A stretch of 64,000 bases of DNA from Aquimarina pacifica (GTDB taxonomy: Bacteria > Bacteroidota > Bacteroidia > Flavobacteriales > Flavobacteriaceae), in the NCBI RefSeq assembly GCF_000520955.1, contig NZ_JACC01000023.1, positions 1 to 64,000 on the forward strand. Reading direction: 5' to 3'. Position 1 is the stretch's first letter. Every line of letters begins with the position of its first letter. Under the pieces are notes generated by a model. That model did no database searches, had not been told where the DNA came from, and worked only from the letters and a program-made list of their open reading frames with translations. Position numbers and translations under genes: made by a program. Shown in pieces: positions 9,283 through 17,941 of this stretch.

Positions 9283-10536
9283 TTATAAAATTTCTTGTGG
9301 TTCAAAAAGTATACTGTCTAATTCGTTCCTTATTGGCTCTATATGCGTAAAAAATGATGTGCGAAGACTATCTGCTAATGGTTTTGAAGAAGGCAAATCT
9401 TGTCGAAATGGATCTACTTGTTTTCCGTTTTTCCAGAAGCGATAACAGACATGTGGCCCTCCTGTATTACCTGTCATCCCAATATATCCGATCACATCTC
9501 CTTGTTTCACGTACTCACCCACTTTTACAGCTTGCCTACTCATATGCAAATATTGCGTATCGTAGGTTGCATTGTGTCTAATTTTTACATATTTACCATT
9601 TCCTCCTTTGCGTTCTGATTTCGTTACAATCCCATCAGCAGTTGCCAAAATAGGAGTTCCTACCGGAGCTGCAAAGTCAGTTCCTCTATGCGGACGAACT
9701 TTATTACCGTAATATCGAATCCTACGCTTAAGATTATATCTCGAAGAAATTCTACTGAATTTTACCGGTGCTGTTAAAAATGCTCTTCGTAAGTTATTAG
9801 CCTCTTCGTCAAAATAATCCAACGACTTGTTAATAGAATCATCCATAAACCTAAACGCATATAACGACTTATTTCTATGCTCAAAATAAGATGCTTTTAT
9901 ATGATCAATGCCCGCAGGTATAGTATCATCTATAAACCGCTCTGTGTATATAACTTTAAATCGATCTCCTGCTTGTAATCTTGTAAAATCGATTGTCCAG
10001 GCATAAATATCTGCCATGTTATAAGCGACCAAAAAATTAAGATCTAAATCGTCAAAAGTTTGCATCAAGCTACTATTAATAGTACCCGACGCTACTTTTT
10101 CGACTAAGGTAACGGGTTTTTTATTTTTTTTGGTGATAATACTGTCTCTAAAATCGATTACCGTGTAATCAATTTTATTGTTTTGATAGATAAATACTTG
10201 TGCTTTATCGGTGGTATCTTTAGACTTAAGAAGTGTGTAGGGTTTGCCTGCCTGAATTCTGGCTACATTAAACGAATCTTTGATCTTATTGGTAATCTCA
10301 AAAACCTTGCCTCTGCTAATGCCGTGCTCATCCATAATAGCACCAAAACTATCTCCTGGTTTTATCGTGTCTTTTACAACATTAAAATTATTGAGAACAT
10401 AGCCAAACTCTCTAATAATTACTGGTGCTACCTCTTCCTCTGCTTCCTCAGAGGTCACAACTTGTGCTTTCTTTTTTTCTTCCTTGCATGAAAATGCTAC
10501 TCCCAAAATTAGTAGCAGATACCCTAACTGTTTCAA
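9283..10536 (-). CDS. M23 (LytM/OapA-type) peptidoglycan endopeptidase, lipoprotein
   Basis: 417 aa. Lipobox AFSC (Cys17) is followed by KEEKKK. An OapA/LysM-like N-terminal region (~45-105, '[16 protein letters not shown]') precedes the Zn peptidase domain (~258-380). Visible ligands are HRGTD (His283, Asp287), YLHMS (His331) and GPHVCYRFW (His362). The second His of the usual HxH motif is Cys364, so the zinc site would be His/Asp/Cys. The likely role is cleaving peptidoglycan cross-links at the envelope. The start is TTG (10536-10534), overlapping the TGA of the upstream gene as TTGA; it is preferred because the signal peptide begins there and no ATG precedes it. Confidence 0.88.
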   Translation of the reverse strand: MKQLGYLLLILGVAFSCKEEKKKAQVVTSEEAEEEVAPVIIREFGYVLNNFNVVKDTIKPGDSFGAIMDEHGISRGKVFEITNKIKDSFNVARIQAGKPYTLLKSKDTTDKAQVFIYQNNKIDYTVIDFRDSIITKKNKKPVTLVEKVASGTINSSLMQTFDDLDLNFLVAYNMADIYAWTIDFTRLQAGDRFKVIYTERFIDDTIPAGIDHIKASYFEHRNKSLYAFRFMDDSINKSLDYFDEEANNLRRAFLTAPVKFSRISSRYNLKRRIRYYGNKVRPHRGTDFAAPVGTPILATADGIVTKSERKGGNGKYVKIRHNATYDTQYLHMSRQAVKVGEYVKQGDVIGYIGMTGNTGGPHVCYRFWKNGKQVDPFRQDLPSSKPLADSLRTSFFTHIEPIRNELDSILFEPQEIL

Positions 10537-11510
10537 ACTGACGATTTATGTGTGGTATTAAATTGATGAGTAACCCATTGCTGGCCCCAGTTCTCTTTTT
10601 CTTCCTCACTCCATAGATTAGGAAAAAACATAATCCTCTGAAAGCTTGGAGGTAAAAAACTTTTCCAATTTGTTCCTCCTGTTGCCAACACTGCACCTTT
10701 TTCTCTATTGAGATATCGATGCGCTGCACCCATATGCATTAATAACCAATTAATATTAACATTGGTATCAAAAGTACGTAATGCTTCGATAAGGTGCACA
10801 TTATTTTGCTCTTTTTCTGGCAGTTCGTGATATTTATGAAAAATTGTACTGCTTTTTACCTGATTTGCAATACGCATCATCCTAGGAGTATATCGATACT
10901 CAAACTGCTTGAGTGTCAATGTTTTTTCTCCTGTTTCTATATCAGTGGCACCAGATTTCCAATAGAGATGTTCAAATACTTCTCCTAATGGATCCTGCTC
11001 AGAAAACTCAGCTCTGTCTTTTGTCCCTACAAGGTGAACGAGTGGTGTTGAATATATCTCAATCAAACGAAACTGTACAGATTGAAAACCACTAGCAGGC
11101 AAAAGAGACATTCTATATTTAAGAAACTGCTCTTTGTCCATTCCTTTTATCATTACATCAAAAGAGGTAATTAACACCCTAAAATAACGATTCACTCTAT
11201 TAATTTTGGCCGTAAAAAATGCCGCATTCTGTAACTTATCGTCAATCACCTGCTTTAATTCATGAATAATAAGCTTGAAATACAATTCTGTAATCTGGTG
11301 ATAGGTAATAAATATTTCTTCATCAGGAAAATGAGTTCTGGGGATCTGCAAACTCAACAACGTATCTAGATGTATATAATCCCAATAGGTCAAATATCGA
11401 TCGTGTAAAAGACCATCTAAGTAAGACCCCAAATCTTGCCCTGAGTTCTTGAATTTTTTTTCTAATTGCTTTATTTTTTCAGCAATTTCTGGTTTGATAG
11501 CTTCACTCAT
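10533..11510 (-). CDS. kynA: Tryptophan 2,3-dioxygenase
   Basis: 325 aa. This haem enzyme opens the indole ring of L-Trp to give N-formylkynurenine, the first step of the kynurenine route. TDO features (PF03301): YWDYIHLDTLLSLQIP near the N-terminus, ITYHQITELYFKLIIHEL (substrate-pocket helices), and a C-terminal MHMGAAHRYLNR ... ATGGTNW stretch that supplies the haem-ligand His and the GTGG-like loop. It starts by a TAATG 1-bp overlap with the DUF3108 gene and overlaps the M23 gene by 4 bp, so translation is probably coupled. It lies near hppD and hmgA, making this an aromatic amino-acid catabolism region. Confidence 0.92.
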   Translation of the reverse strand: MSEAIKPEIAEKIKQLEKKFKNSGQDLGSYLDGLLHDRYLTYWDYIHLDTLLSLQIPRTHFPDEEIFITYHQITELYFKLIIHELKQVIDDKLQNAAFFTAKINRVNRYFRVLITSFDVMIKGMDKEQFLKYRMSLLPASGFQSVQFRLIEIYSTPLVHLVGTKDRAEFSEQDPLGEVFEHLYWKSGATDIETGEKTLTLKQFEYRYTPRMMRIANQVKSSTIFHKYHELPEKEQNNVHLIEALRTFDTNVNINWLLMHMGAAHRYLNREKGAVLATGGTNWKSFLPPSFQRIMFFPNLWSEEEKENWGQQWVTHQFNTTHKSSV

Positions 11511-12289
11511 TAATCCATAACTATTTTTAGCGGGTGCTTAAGACCTTTAAACGCATCTAAATCGGCTTTTATAGACCCTACTAATATATCAGCCTTTATT
11601 CTTACGGGCATACGATTATCATCATCGCTTACCCAAACGGTCATACTCTCTTCTTCTTCAAAAATCCTACCTTCCTGAACATAAGGCCTAAACATAAGAC
11701 ATCTGATTTTACCCATTTTTGTCTTAATGGTTTCTCGCCCTAGAAACTTTAGCTTAAAACGAAAGTTTTCATTATCAAAAAACATGTTTACAAATTGTTC
11801 ATCTCCCTTTTTTAATGACGATGTATTAATAGTATTTCGCAAATAATAAAAAGACGAAACCATATCCTGTACATTAGCCTCTATAGGAAAGGTCTTTTTG
11901 GTATTATACTTTTTATTAAATACTAATGCTTTCTTTTCCTGATGATCAAAACTAATCTCTATATCCTTGGTATGGCCGCCTTCATTAATATTTCTAATAA
12001 ACTTATACGGCCGCACTTCATCTTTATCAATATATGTTTCGTAATAATCCTCTACCTTAAAAAACATGCTCAAAAACCCAGATGATTTCCCTTCTCCGAT
12101 TACATGATGAACAGACTTACCATTAAGTTGCTCTTCTTTTACTGTTAAGGTTGCATAACTTGCAGTAAAAATCCCGTAATGAATTCTAAACTTGAACCAC
12201 TCTCCAGAATCAAAAGCCTTATGACCTTGTTGCGCTGTGCTGGTCAATGCCGTTAAAATTAAAAAGGTAACTGCTATAAACTTTTTCAT
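11510..12289 (-). CDS. DUF3108 domain secreted protein
   Basis: About 259 aa from the chosen start. An upstream in-frame ATG at 12325 would add 12 residues, but the Met at 12289-12287 starts a clean signal peptide (MKKFIAVTFLILTALTSTAQ), so I prefer it. The mature part matches DUF3108 (PF11306): GEWFKFRIHYGIFTASYATL, YKFIRNINEGGHTKDI and a C-terminal VWVSDDDNRMPVRIKADI. The family has no firmly assigned function; it is periplasmic and often sits in envelope or lipid contexts. It is first gene of the TDO-M23-pgi operon (TAATG junction), so it may set expression of tryptophan dioxygenase. Confidence 0.8.
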   Translation of the reverse strand: MKKFIAVTFLILTALTSTAQQGHKAFDSGEWFKFRIHYGIFTASYATLTVKEEQLNGKSVHHVIGEGKSSGFLSMFFKVEDYYETYIDKDEVRPYKFIRNINEGGHTKDIEISFDHQEKKALVFNKKYNTKKTFPIEANVQDMVSSFYYLRNTINTSSLKKGDEQFVNMFFDNENFRFKLKFLGRETIKTKMGKIRCLMFRPYVQEGRIFEEEESMTVWVSDDDNRMPVRIKADILVGSIKADLDAFKGLKHPLKIVMD

Positions 12290-12747
12290 AATTAAGGGTA
12301 TTGTTATTATTTGATAAAGCTTCAATTACAATATCCATTCCAAAAGTACTATATAATGTGAAGACATAAAAATGAATATGACCTCATCACCTAAAAAAAT
12401 CATGATCTCAAACTCATTTTTGCATAAACCTAGAGAGAAAGAGGTAAAGTACCTCTTATAGCTATCAATAAAAAAGAGAGCCACCACAGCTCTCTTTACT
12501 TTTATTAACCAACTAAAAACTTAAATTATAATAATTATTGTTTTAGGAAAGTGGTAACCACTCCACTTATACTACAAAAATGAACTTTTTTTGACAAATC
12601 ATCAAACGAAAACGTTTTTTTATTATTGATTTTAACAAAAAATTATATTTTTTTGACTTAAAATTACATTTTTCTCAAAGAGAATACTTGTAATTATCTC
12701 AATAAAATGCTCATTTAGCACAAGATTTCTGTTATTTCTAAGGAGTT
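12290..12747. other. Intergenic region between hppD and the DUF3108-TDO operon
   Basis: About 460 bp, AT-rich. It holds the terminator hairpin at 12473-12497 and an 8-bp hairpin just upstream (AAGAGGTA 12439-12446, TACCTCTT 12450-12457). It presumably also carries the DUF3108 operon promoter, which I could not place. No ORF or RNA gene was seen. Confidence 0.5.
12473..12497 (-). terminator. Rho-independent terminator downstream of hppD
   Basis: A 9-bp perfect stem AAAGAGAGC (12473-12481) / GCTCTCTTT (12489-12497) encloses a 7-nt loop. On the minus strand the tail is TTTTTTATT. It lies 250 bp beyond the hppD stop, further than usual, but no other terminator candidate was found for that gene. 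Confidence 0.65.
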
Positions 12748-13887
12748 TTACAGTGTACCACGTTGTTCTTGTTCTCTTTCTATTGCCTCAAATAATGCTT
12801 TAAAATTACCTTTGCCGAAAGATTGGGCTCCTTTGCGTTGTATAATTTCAAAAAACATGGTAGGTCGATCTAAAACGGGTTTAGTAAAAATCTGAAGCAG
12901 ATACCCTTCTTCATCTCGATCGATCAAAATCCCAAGTTCTTTGAGCGGTGCTAAATCTTCATCGATCTCACCTACACGATCTAAAACAGTATCATAATAA
13001 CTTGCCGGGACCGTAAGAAATTCTACTCCTCGTTGTTGTAACGCATCAACAGTCTCAATAATATTATCAGTAGCCAATGCCATATGCTGAACTCCTGCTC
13101 CGTTATAAAAATCTATATACTCTTCTATTTGTGATTTTTTTCTACCTTCTGCAGGCTCATTTATCGGAAACTTAATTCGACCATTGCCATTACTCATTAC
13201 CTTACTCATAAGTGCGGTATATTCGGTAGAAATATCTTTATCATCAAAAGAAACTAACTGGGCAAACCCCATTACGTTTGCATAAAACTCGCACCATTTG
13301 TTCATTTCATTCCAACCTACATTACCCACCATATGGTCAATAAATTTTAATCCTACTGATGTTGTTTTATAGGATGGATTAATAGGGACATATCCTGGCA
13401 AAAAAGCTCCGTTATAGTTTTTTCGTTCTACAAAAACATGCACGGTTTCACCATATGTATGTATTCCCGAAAACACTACGCGACCATGTTTATCTTCTTC
13501 TACTTTGGGCTCTAAATAGGGTTTCGCTCCTCTTTTAACAGTTTCTTCGTAACTTTTGGTAGCATCATCTACCCACAAAGCAACTACTTTTACACCATCA
13601 CCATGAGCATTGATATGCTTGTTTATTGCTCCATCTGCTTGCAGAGGTGAGGTGAGTACAAATCGTATTTTGTCCTGTTGCATAACATACGAAACACTAT
13701 CTTTTCGCCCTGTTTCTAATCCCGCATATGCTACGGGTTCGAACCCCCAGGCTGTCTGATAGTAATAAGCTGCTTGCTTAGCATTGCCTACATACAGCTC
13801 TACATAATCTGTTCCTAATAATGGTAAAAAATCTTCTGCTTGAGGCACTATTTTTTCTAAATCTTGGGGAGTTATATTTGTTGACAT
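12748..13887 (-). CDS. hppD: 4-hydroxyphenylpyruvate dioxygenase
   Basis: 379 aa, typical length. This Fe(II) enzyme converts 4-hydroxyphenylpyruvate, from Tyr transamination, to homogentisate. It has two vicinal-oxygen-chelate domains (~25-155 and ~178-350). The iron ligands of the second domain are visible: His185 in IDHMVGNV, His268 in VQHMAL and Glu347 in FFEIIQR. The C-terminal helix RKGAQSFGKGNFKALFEAIE is the known substrate-gating helix of the family. It lies downstream of hmgA on the same strand, 381 bp apart, so the two may have separate promoters. Together they carry Tyr to maleylacetoacetate. Confidence 0.97.
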   Translation of the reverse strand: MSTNITPQDLEKIVPQAEDFLPLLGTDYVELYVGNAKQAAYYYQTAWGFEPVAYAGLETGRKDSVSYVMQQDKIRFVLTSPLQADGAINKHINAHGDGVKVVALWVDDATKSYEETVKRGAKPYLEPKVEEDKHGRVVFSGIHTYGETVHVFVERKNYNGAFLPGYVPINPSYKTTSVGLKFIDHMVGNVGWNEMNKWCEFYANVMGFAQLVSFDDKDISTEYTALMSKVMSNGNGRIKFPINEPAEGRKKSQIEEYIDFYNGAGVQHMALATDNIIETVDALQQRGVEFLTVPASYYDTVLDRVGEIDEDLAPLKELGILIDRDEEGYLLQIFTKPVLDRPTMFFEIIQRKGAQSFGKGNFKALFEAIEREQEQRGTL

Positions 13888-14268
13888 TTGTTTTTAAAAT
13901 TAGATGGATTAATGAATTTGTCTTGATTTTTTGCCTATACTGGTAATCAACCTATTGCTACAAAACATTACGAACAAAGTTTTTACATACACTTATAGCA
14001 ATGTCGCTACTTAGGAAACAAAAATCTGGGGCCACATTGTGTTTGTCGAAGCATATCCTATTATCAAAAATTATGAATGTTCAGATATATTGAAACCAAC
14101 AAAAAAGCTGTACCATAAGGACATTGATAGTCTGATTTAAAAACCTTTGGACTTCTAAAACGAACTAAAACTTAGTTACCACATAGCTCTAAGATGAGTT
14201 GTAATATCAATTCTGTAATTTAACATCTTTCTGAATTTTTATCAACTATTTTTGTGCCTCTGCATCAC
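13888..14268. other. Gene-free region between hmgA and hppD
   Basis: 381 bp, AT-rich. It probably contains the hppD promoter. No terminator, repeat, RNA gene or plausible small ORF was found. The gap is larger than expected for two genes of one pathway on the same strand. Confidence 0.5.
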
Positions 14269-15426
14269 CTATTCTAACCAGGAGGTATAGTACTCATCAT
14301 CTGCTATTTTTAGCGCCTCTTCTGTTACCATCAAAGGTTTAAAAGTATCAACCATTACAGCCAGTTCGTCGGTTTTGGTTTTACCAATACTTCGCTCTAC
14401 CGCTCCAGGATGTGGACCATGCGGGATGCCCGCAGGATGCAAAGAGATATGACCAGCGTCAATATCATTCCTACTCATAAAATCACCATCAACATAATAC
14501 AACACCTCATCACTATCAATATTACTATGGTTGTACGGAGCAGGAATACTGTCGGGATGATAGTCATAAAGTCTCGGTACAAAAGAGCATACTACAAATG
14601 CATCTGTCTCAAAAGTTTGGTGTACTGGGGGTGGTTGATGAATTCTTCCTGTTATTGGCTCAAAATCATGTACCGAAAATGCATATGGAAAATTATAACC
14701 GTCATACCCAACTACATCAAAAGGATGCGTCGCATACACCATATCAAAAATCTCATCTTGCTTTTTTACTTTTATTAGAAACTCTCCTTTTTCATCATTT
14801 GTCTCTAACTCATATGGCGCCCTAAGATCACGCTCACAATAGGGGGAATGCTCTAATAATTGTCCGAACCAATTTCGGTATCTCTTGGGAGTATATATAG
14901 GCCTTCGGGATTCTACAATAAACAAACGATTATCAGTTGTATCAAAATCTAGTTTATAAATCGTTCCTCGAGGAATCAAAATATAATCTCCGTACTTAAA
15001 ATCGATGTTACCCAAATGACTTCGAAACTTACCACTACCGCGATGAACAAAAATGAGTTCATCGGCATCTGTGTTTTTATAAAAATAATCAGATGTAGCT
15101 GCTTGTGGTGCAGACAAAATAATAGTTACATCACTGTTGGTTAGTACATTCTTTCTACTGTCTAAATAATCTTTTTCTGCAGGTATTTTAAACCCATGAA
15201 AGCGATAGGATTGTATGTTATTGGCAATGGCTACCTTGGGAGCTACAGAATAACTACCTTTTATTTTTTTTACCTGCGTAGGTCTGTGACAATGATATGA
15301 ATTGGTAGACATCCCATCAAAACCAATGGTGCCAAATAATTGTTCATAGTACAATGAACCATCAGGTTTCCTAAAAATGGTGTGACGCTTGGGTGGTATT
15401 TTTCCTAAGGTATGGTAAAAAGGCAT
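14269..15426 (-). CDS. hmgA: Homogentisate 1,2-dioxygenase
   Basis: 385 aa, the shorter form common in Bacteroidota. It cleaves the homogentisate ring to maleylacetoacetate in Tyr/Phe catabolism, in the cytoplasm with Fe(II). Evidence: the N-terminal segment MPFYHTLGKIPPKRHTIFR, ELIFVHRGSGKFRSHLGNIDFKYGDYILIPRGT (first cupin), and the C-terminal iron-site region HPAGIPHGPHPGAVE with clustered His. The fumarylacetoacetase and maleylacetoacetate isomerase genes that complete the route are not in this window. The ATG start matches the conserved N-terminus. Confidence 0.95.
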   Translation of the reverse strand: MPFYHTLGKIPPKRHTIFRKPDGSLYYEQLFGTIGFDGMSTNSYHCHRPTQVKKIKGSYSVAPKVAIANNIQSYRFHGFKIPAEKDYLDSRKNVLTNSDVTIILSAPQAATSDYFYKNTDADELIFVHRGSGKFRSHLGNIDFKYGDYILIPRGTIYKLDFDTTDNRLFIVESRRPIYTPKRYRNWFGQLLEHSPYCERDLRAPYELETNDEKGEFLIKVKKQDEIFDMVYATHPFDVVGYDGYNFPYAFSVHDFEPITGRIHQPPPVHQTFETDAFVVCSFVPRLYDYHPDSIPAPYNHSNIDSDEVLYYVDGDFMSRNDIDAGHISLHPAGIPHGPHPGAVERSIGKTKTDELAVMVDTFKPLMVTEEALKIADDEYYTSWLE

Positions 15427-15635
15427 GGCATGATTCTTTAAATATTAAGAAATAAACTACTATTAAAACAATATACGGTACATAAACGTAGATCCGCTAT
15501 TCGGGATTACGCTTAATTAGGTAGTGCAGTGCTTGCAATAAATCTTGCCAAAAGAAAATCATAGTACTACAAATATCGGAAATATTTCTGTAATACTGTC
15601 TGTACTTTACATCTGAATCAATAATCTTTTGACTC

Positions 15636-17939
15636 TTAAAACCAAAAACCAACACTAAAAAACCAGTTACTTTCTTCTATTTCTGGTGAAAAAGAATATT
15701 TCACCTCTACAGGACCTAAAAAAGTATCAATCCCATATCCTATAGCATATCCAGAATATTCTGGTGCCTCGAACCATCTTCCTGTACTAAATAGTGTATC
15801 TCCTAAATTGGCATAATTAGCTGATAGATTAGCATGATGCTTTTTAAACACTTCATAATCTACAGAAAGTAAAACCTTTGCAAAACTCTGTCCAGTTAAT
15901 CCCAAAAAATCATATCCATAAAATGGAATAAAATTGTTAATTGTTCTAGCACCATATCCGCCCAAAAGAAAATCTAAGGAGTTAATTGAGAGGTTTCCTA
16001 TTTTGGCTCCAGCTTCTGCGCTCACATTAAAAGAAAATGCATCTGATAAAGGCACAGCGTATCCTAATTGAGCTTTTATGATTGAAAATTGATCAAAATC
16101 TTCTGTAAAATTGGACGAAAAAAGATAGGAATGAATAGTACTATCAAACAAAACACCTTTACTAGGAAAGTATTTATTATCGTAGGTATCTAATTTAATA
16201 TACCCAAAAGCACTCCAATAATTACTATCATCAAACACAGTTCTTGGAACTTCGTTTTCATCTTCTCCGAAAGTATCAGAAATAATACTAAGCCTCTTAT
16301 ATTCTGCTCCTAATCCTAAAGAAGAAGTTTGTCCTAATAAAGTTTCTGCATAGGCCTGTAAGTTATAATCCTTATAACTCACATTTACAGTATTTATATC
16401 TAAATCTGGTAGATCCAAAAATCTTCCTACAAAATCAAAGTCAATATCCTTCTTAAAATTAGTGTATCTAAACTTCAGTCCCGTACTCCAATAAAATCCT
16501 TTATCAATATAATAATCCAAACTATACCTTACATTATCTCCTAATGCCAAATCTGCGGATATCACGTCATTATCAAAAAAGAGATTTTTTCTTGTAATAT
16601 TTATAAGTGCTGCTGTTTGATACAAATCGTCGTAATGCAATGCAAAACGCAATAGCATTTTATTCTCACTTTCTTTTACCTTAAGAGCAAGCTCTTTGCC
16701 ATCATCTTTATCAATTAACCTATGCGTTACTCGATCAAAATTTCCTGTTGCAGACAAGTTATTAATTCCTTCATTTAACTTTTTGTATGTGGTAACACTG
16801 GGTGTTTTTAATTTTAATTTCCCTTTTATGTATGCTCTGGTATATCGTTCAATTCCTGAAATTTTTAAGGTATTAATAATCAAATTTTCTGAGTTTTCAG
16901 GAATTTTTGCCGCAGGTGGTTTCGAATTTTGACGTCTTGCAATATGCTGCAATTTCTCATAATTCTTCTTAGCAGCTTCTTCTCCGCTAGCTATAATATC
17001 ATCAGCACGATCAAATGACATCACAGAAAAATCAGCGATCAATGGAGTAATATAAATATCAGTCTGTGGGATTTTATCTTTCATCGGCTTATTAGTCCTG
17101 AAATTACTAATCTGTAACATAATGTTGGTTACTGAATTTAGCTCCTCTTTTGTTAACAAACTATCTTGTACATCTACCCCAATAACGATCTCTGCTCCTT
17201 TTTCTCTAATTTCTTTGACCGGATAGTTATTAGAAACACCTCCATCAGTCATAAGGACTCCATTTATTTCTACGGGACTGAAAACAGATGGCAGGGCTCC
17301 GCTCGCCGCTACAGCATCTGGCAAATACCCCTTATCGAGAAGAACTTGTTTGCCCGTTTCAATATTTGTAGACATACAAAAAAAAGGAATAGGCAAGTCA
17401 TTAAAATCCCTTACATCATTCACATGGGCCGTATATCTCGAAAACTGGTTATAGAAATTCTGTCCCTTTGATAAACCGCTAGGCAATCCTATCTTAAACC
17501 CATCAAAAGGTAGAGTAATTGCATATTTTTCTGAATCTTCTCGCTCATAAAAGGTTTTGGCATCTCTGGGCAACACATCTTGTATAAAGGTATCAAAATC
17601 TACCGATCTAAATATTGAATCTAGAGCAGCGGCATTGTACCCTGAAGCATACAAAGCCCCAACAATGGCTCCCATACTTGTCCCGCCAATATAATCAATG
17701 CGCACTCCCGTTTCTTCTATAATCTTAAGAACACCTATATGTGCTAACCCTTTGGCACCACCACCACTTAATACCAAACCAACTTTTACATCTTCCTGAT
17801 TCGAAGCTATTGCGGTCACACTACTATCACTTGAATTTGTATTTTGATTTCCCTGAGCGTATATTACTTGCGAAAAAAATACCATAAACAGGAACACTAT
17901 TTTAATCAAAAAAAGCTGTTGTTTACGGTTTATATCCAC
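15636..17939 (-). CDS. Patatin-like phospholipase fused to POTRA and outer-membrane barrel
   Basis: 767 aa. After a signal peptide (~1-28), the patatin domain (~55-330) shows the oxyanion loop SGGGAKG, the nucleophile elbow GGTSMG and the catalytic Asp in MTDGGVSNNYP, so the Ser-Asp dyad is intact. A POTRA-like segment (~355-420) and a BamA/Omp85-like 16-strand-type barrel ending ...FFSVGFWF follow. This arrangement resembles type Vd autotransporters (PlpD), where the lipase crosses the outer membrane through its own barrel. The likely role is phospholipid hydrolysis at or outside the cell surface. It starts 2 bp after uvrC ends; the pairing is probably transcriptional only. Confidence 0.9.
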   Translation of the reverse strand: MDINRKQQLFLIKIVFLFMVFFSQVIYAQGNQNTNSSDSSVTAIASNQEDVKVGLVLSGGGAKGLAHIGVLKIIEETGVRIDYIGGTSMGAIVGALYASGYNAAALDSIFRSVDFDTFIQDVLPRDAKTFYEREDSEKYAITLPFDGFKIGLPSGLSKGQNFYNQFSRYTAHVNDVRDFNDLPIPFFCMSTNIETGKQVLLDKGYLPDAVAASGALPSVFSPVEINGVLMTDGGVSNNYPVKEIREKGAEIVIGVDVQDSLLTKEELNSVTNIMLQISNFRTNKPMKDKIPQTDIYITPLIADFSVMSFDRADDIIASGEEAAKKNYEKLQHIARRQNSKPPAAKIPENSENLIINTLKISGIERYTRAYIKGKLKLKTPSVTTYKKLNEGINNLSATGNFDRVTHRLIDKDDGKELALKVKESENKMLLRFALHYDDLYQTAALINITRKNLFFDNDVISADLALGDNVRYSLDYYIDKGFYWSTGLKFRYTNFKKDIDFDFVGRFLDLPDLDINTVNVSYKDYNLQAYAETLLGQTSSLGLGAEYKRLSIISDTFGEDENEVPRTVFDDSNYWSAFGYIKLDTYDNKYFPSKGVLFDSTIHSYLFSSNFTEDFDQFSIIKAQLGYAVPLSDAFSFNVSAEAGAKIGNLSINSLDFLLGGYGARTINNFIPFYGYDFLGLTGQSFAKVLLSVDYEVFKKHHANLSANYANLGDTLFSTGRWFEAPEYSGYAIGYGIDTFLGPVEVKYSFSPEIEESNWFFSVGFWF

Positions 17940-17941
17940 TG

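Noticed and set aside
14410..14778. 122-aa ORF opposite hmgA
   Set aside because: Overlaps the iron-binding part of homogentisate dioxygenase on the other strand and has no recognisable features.
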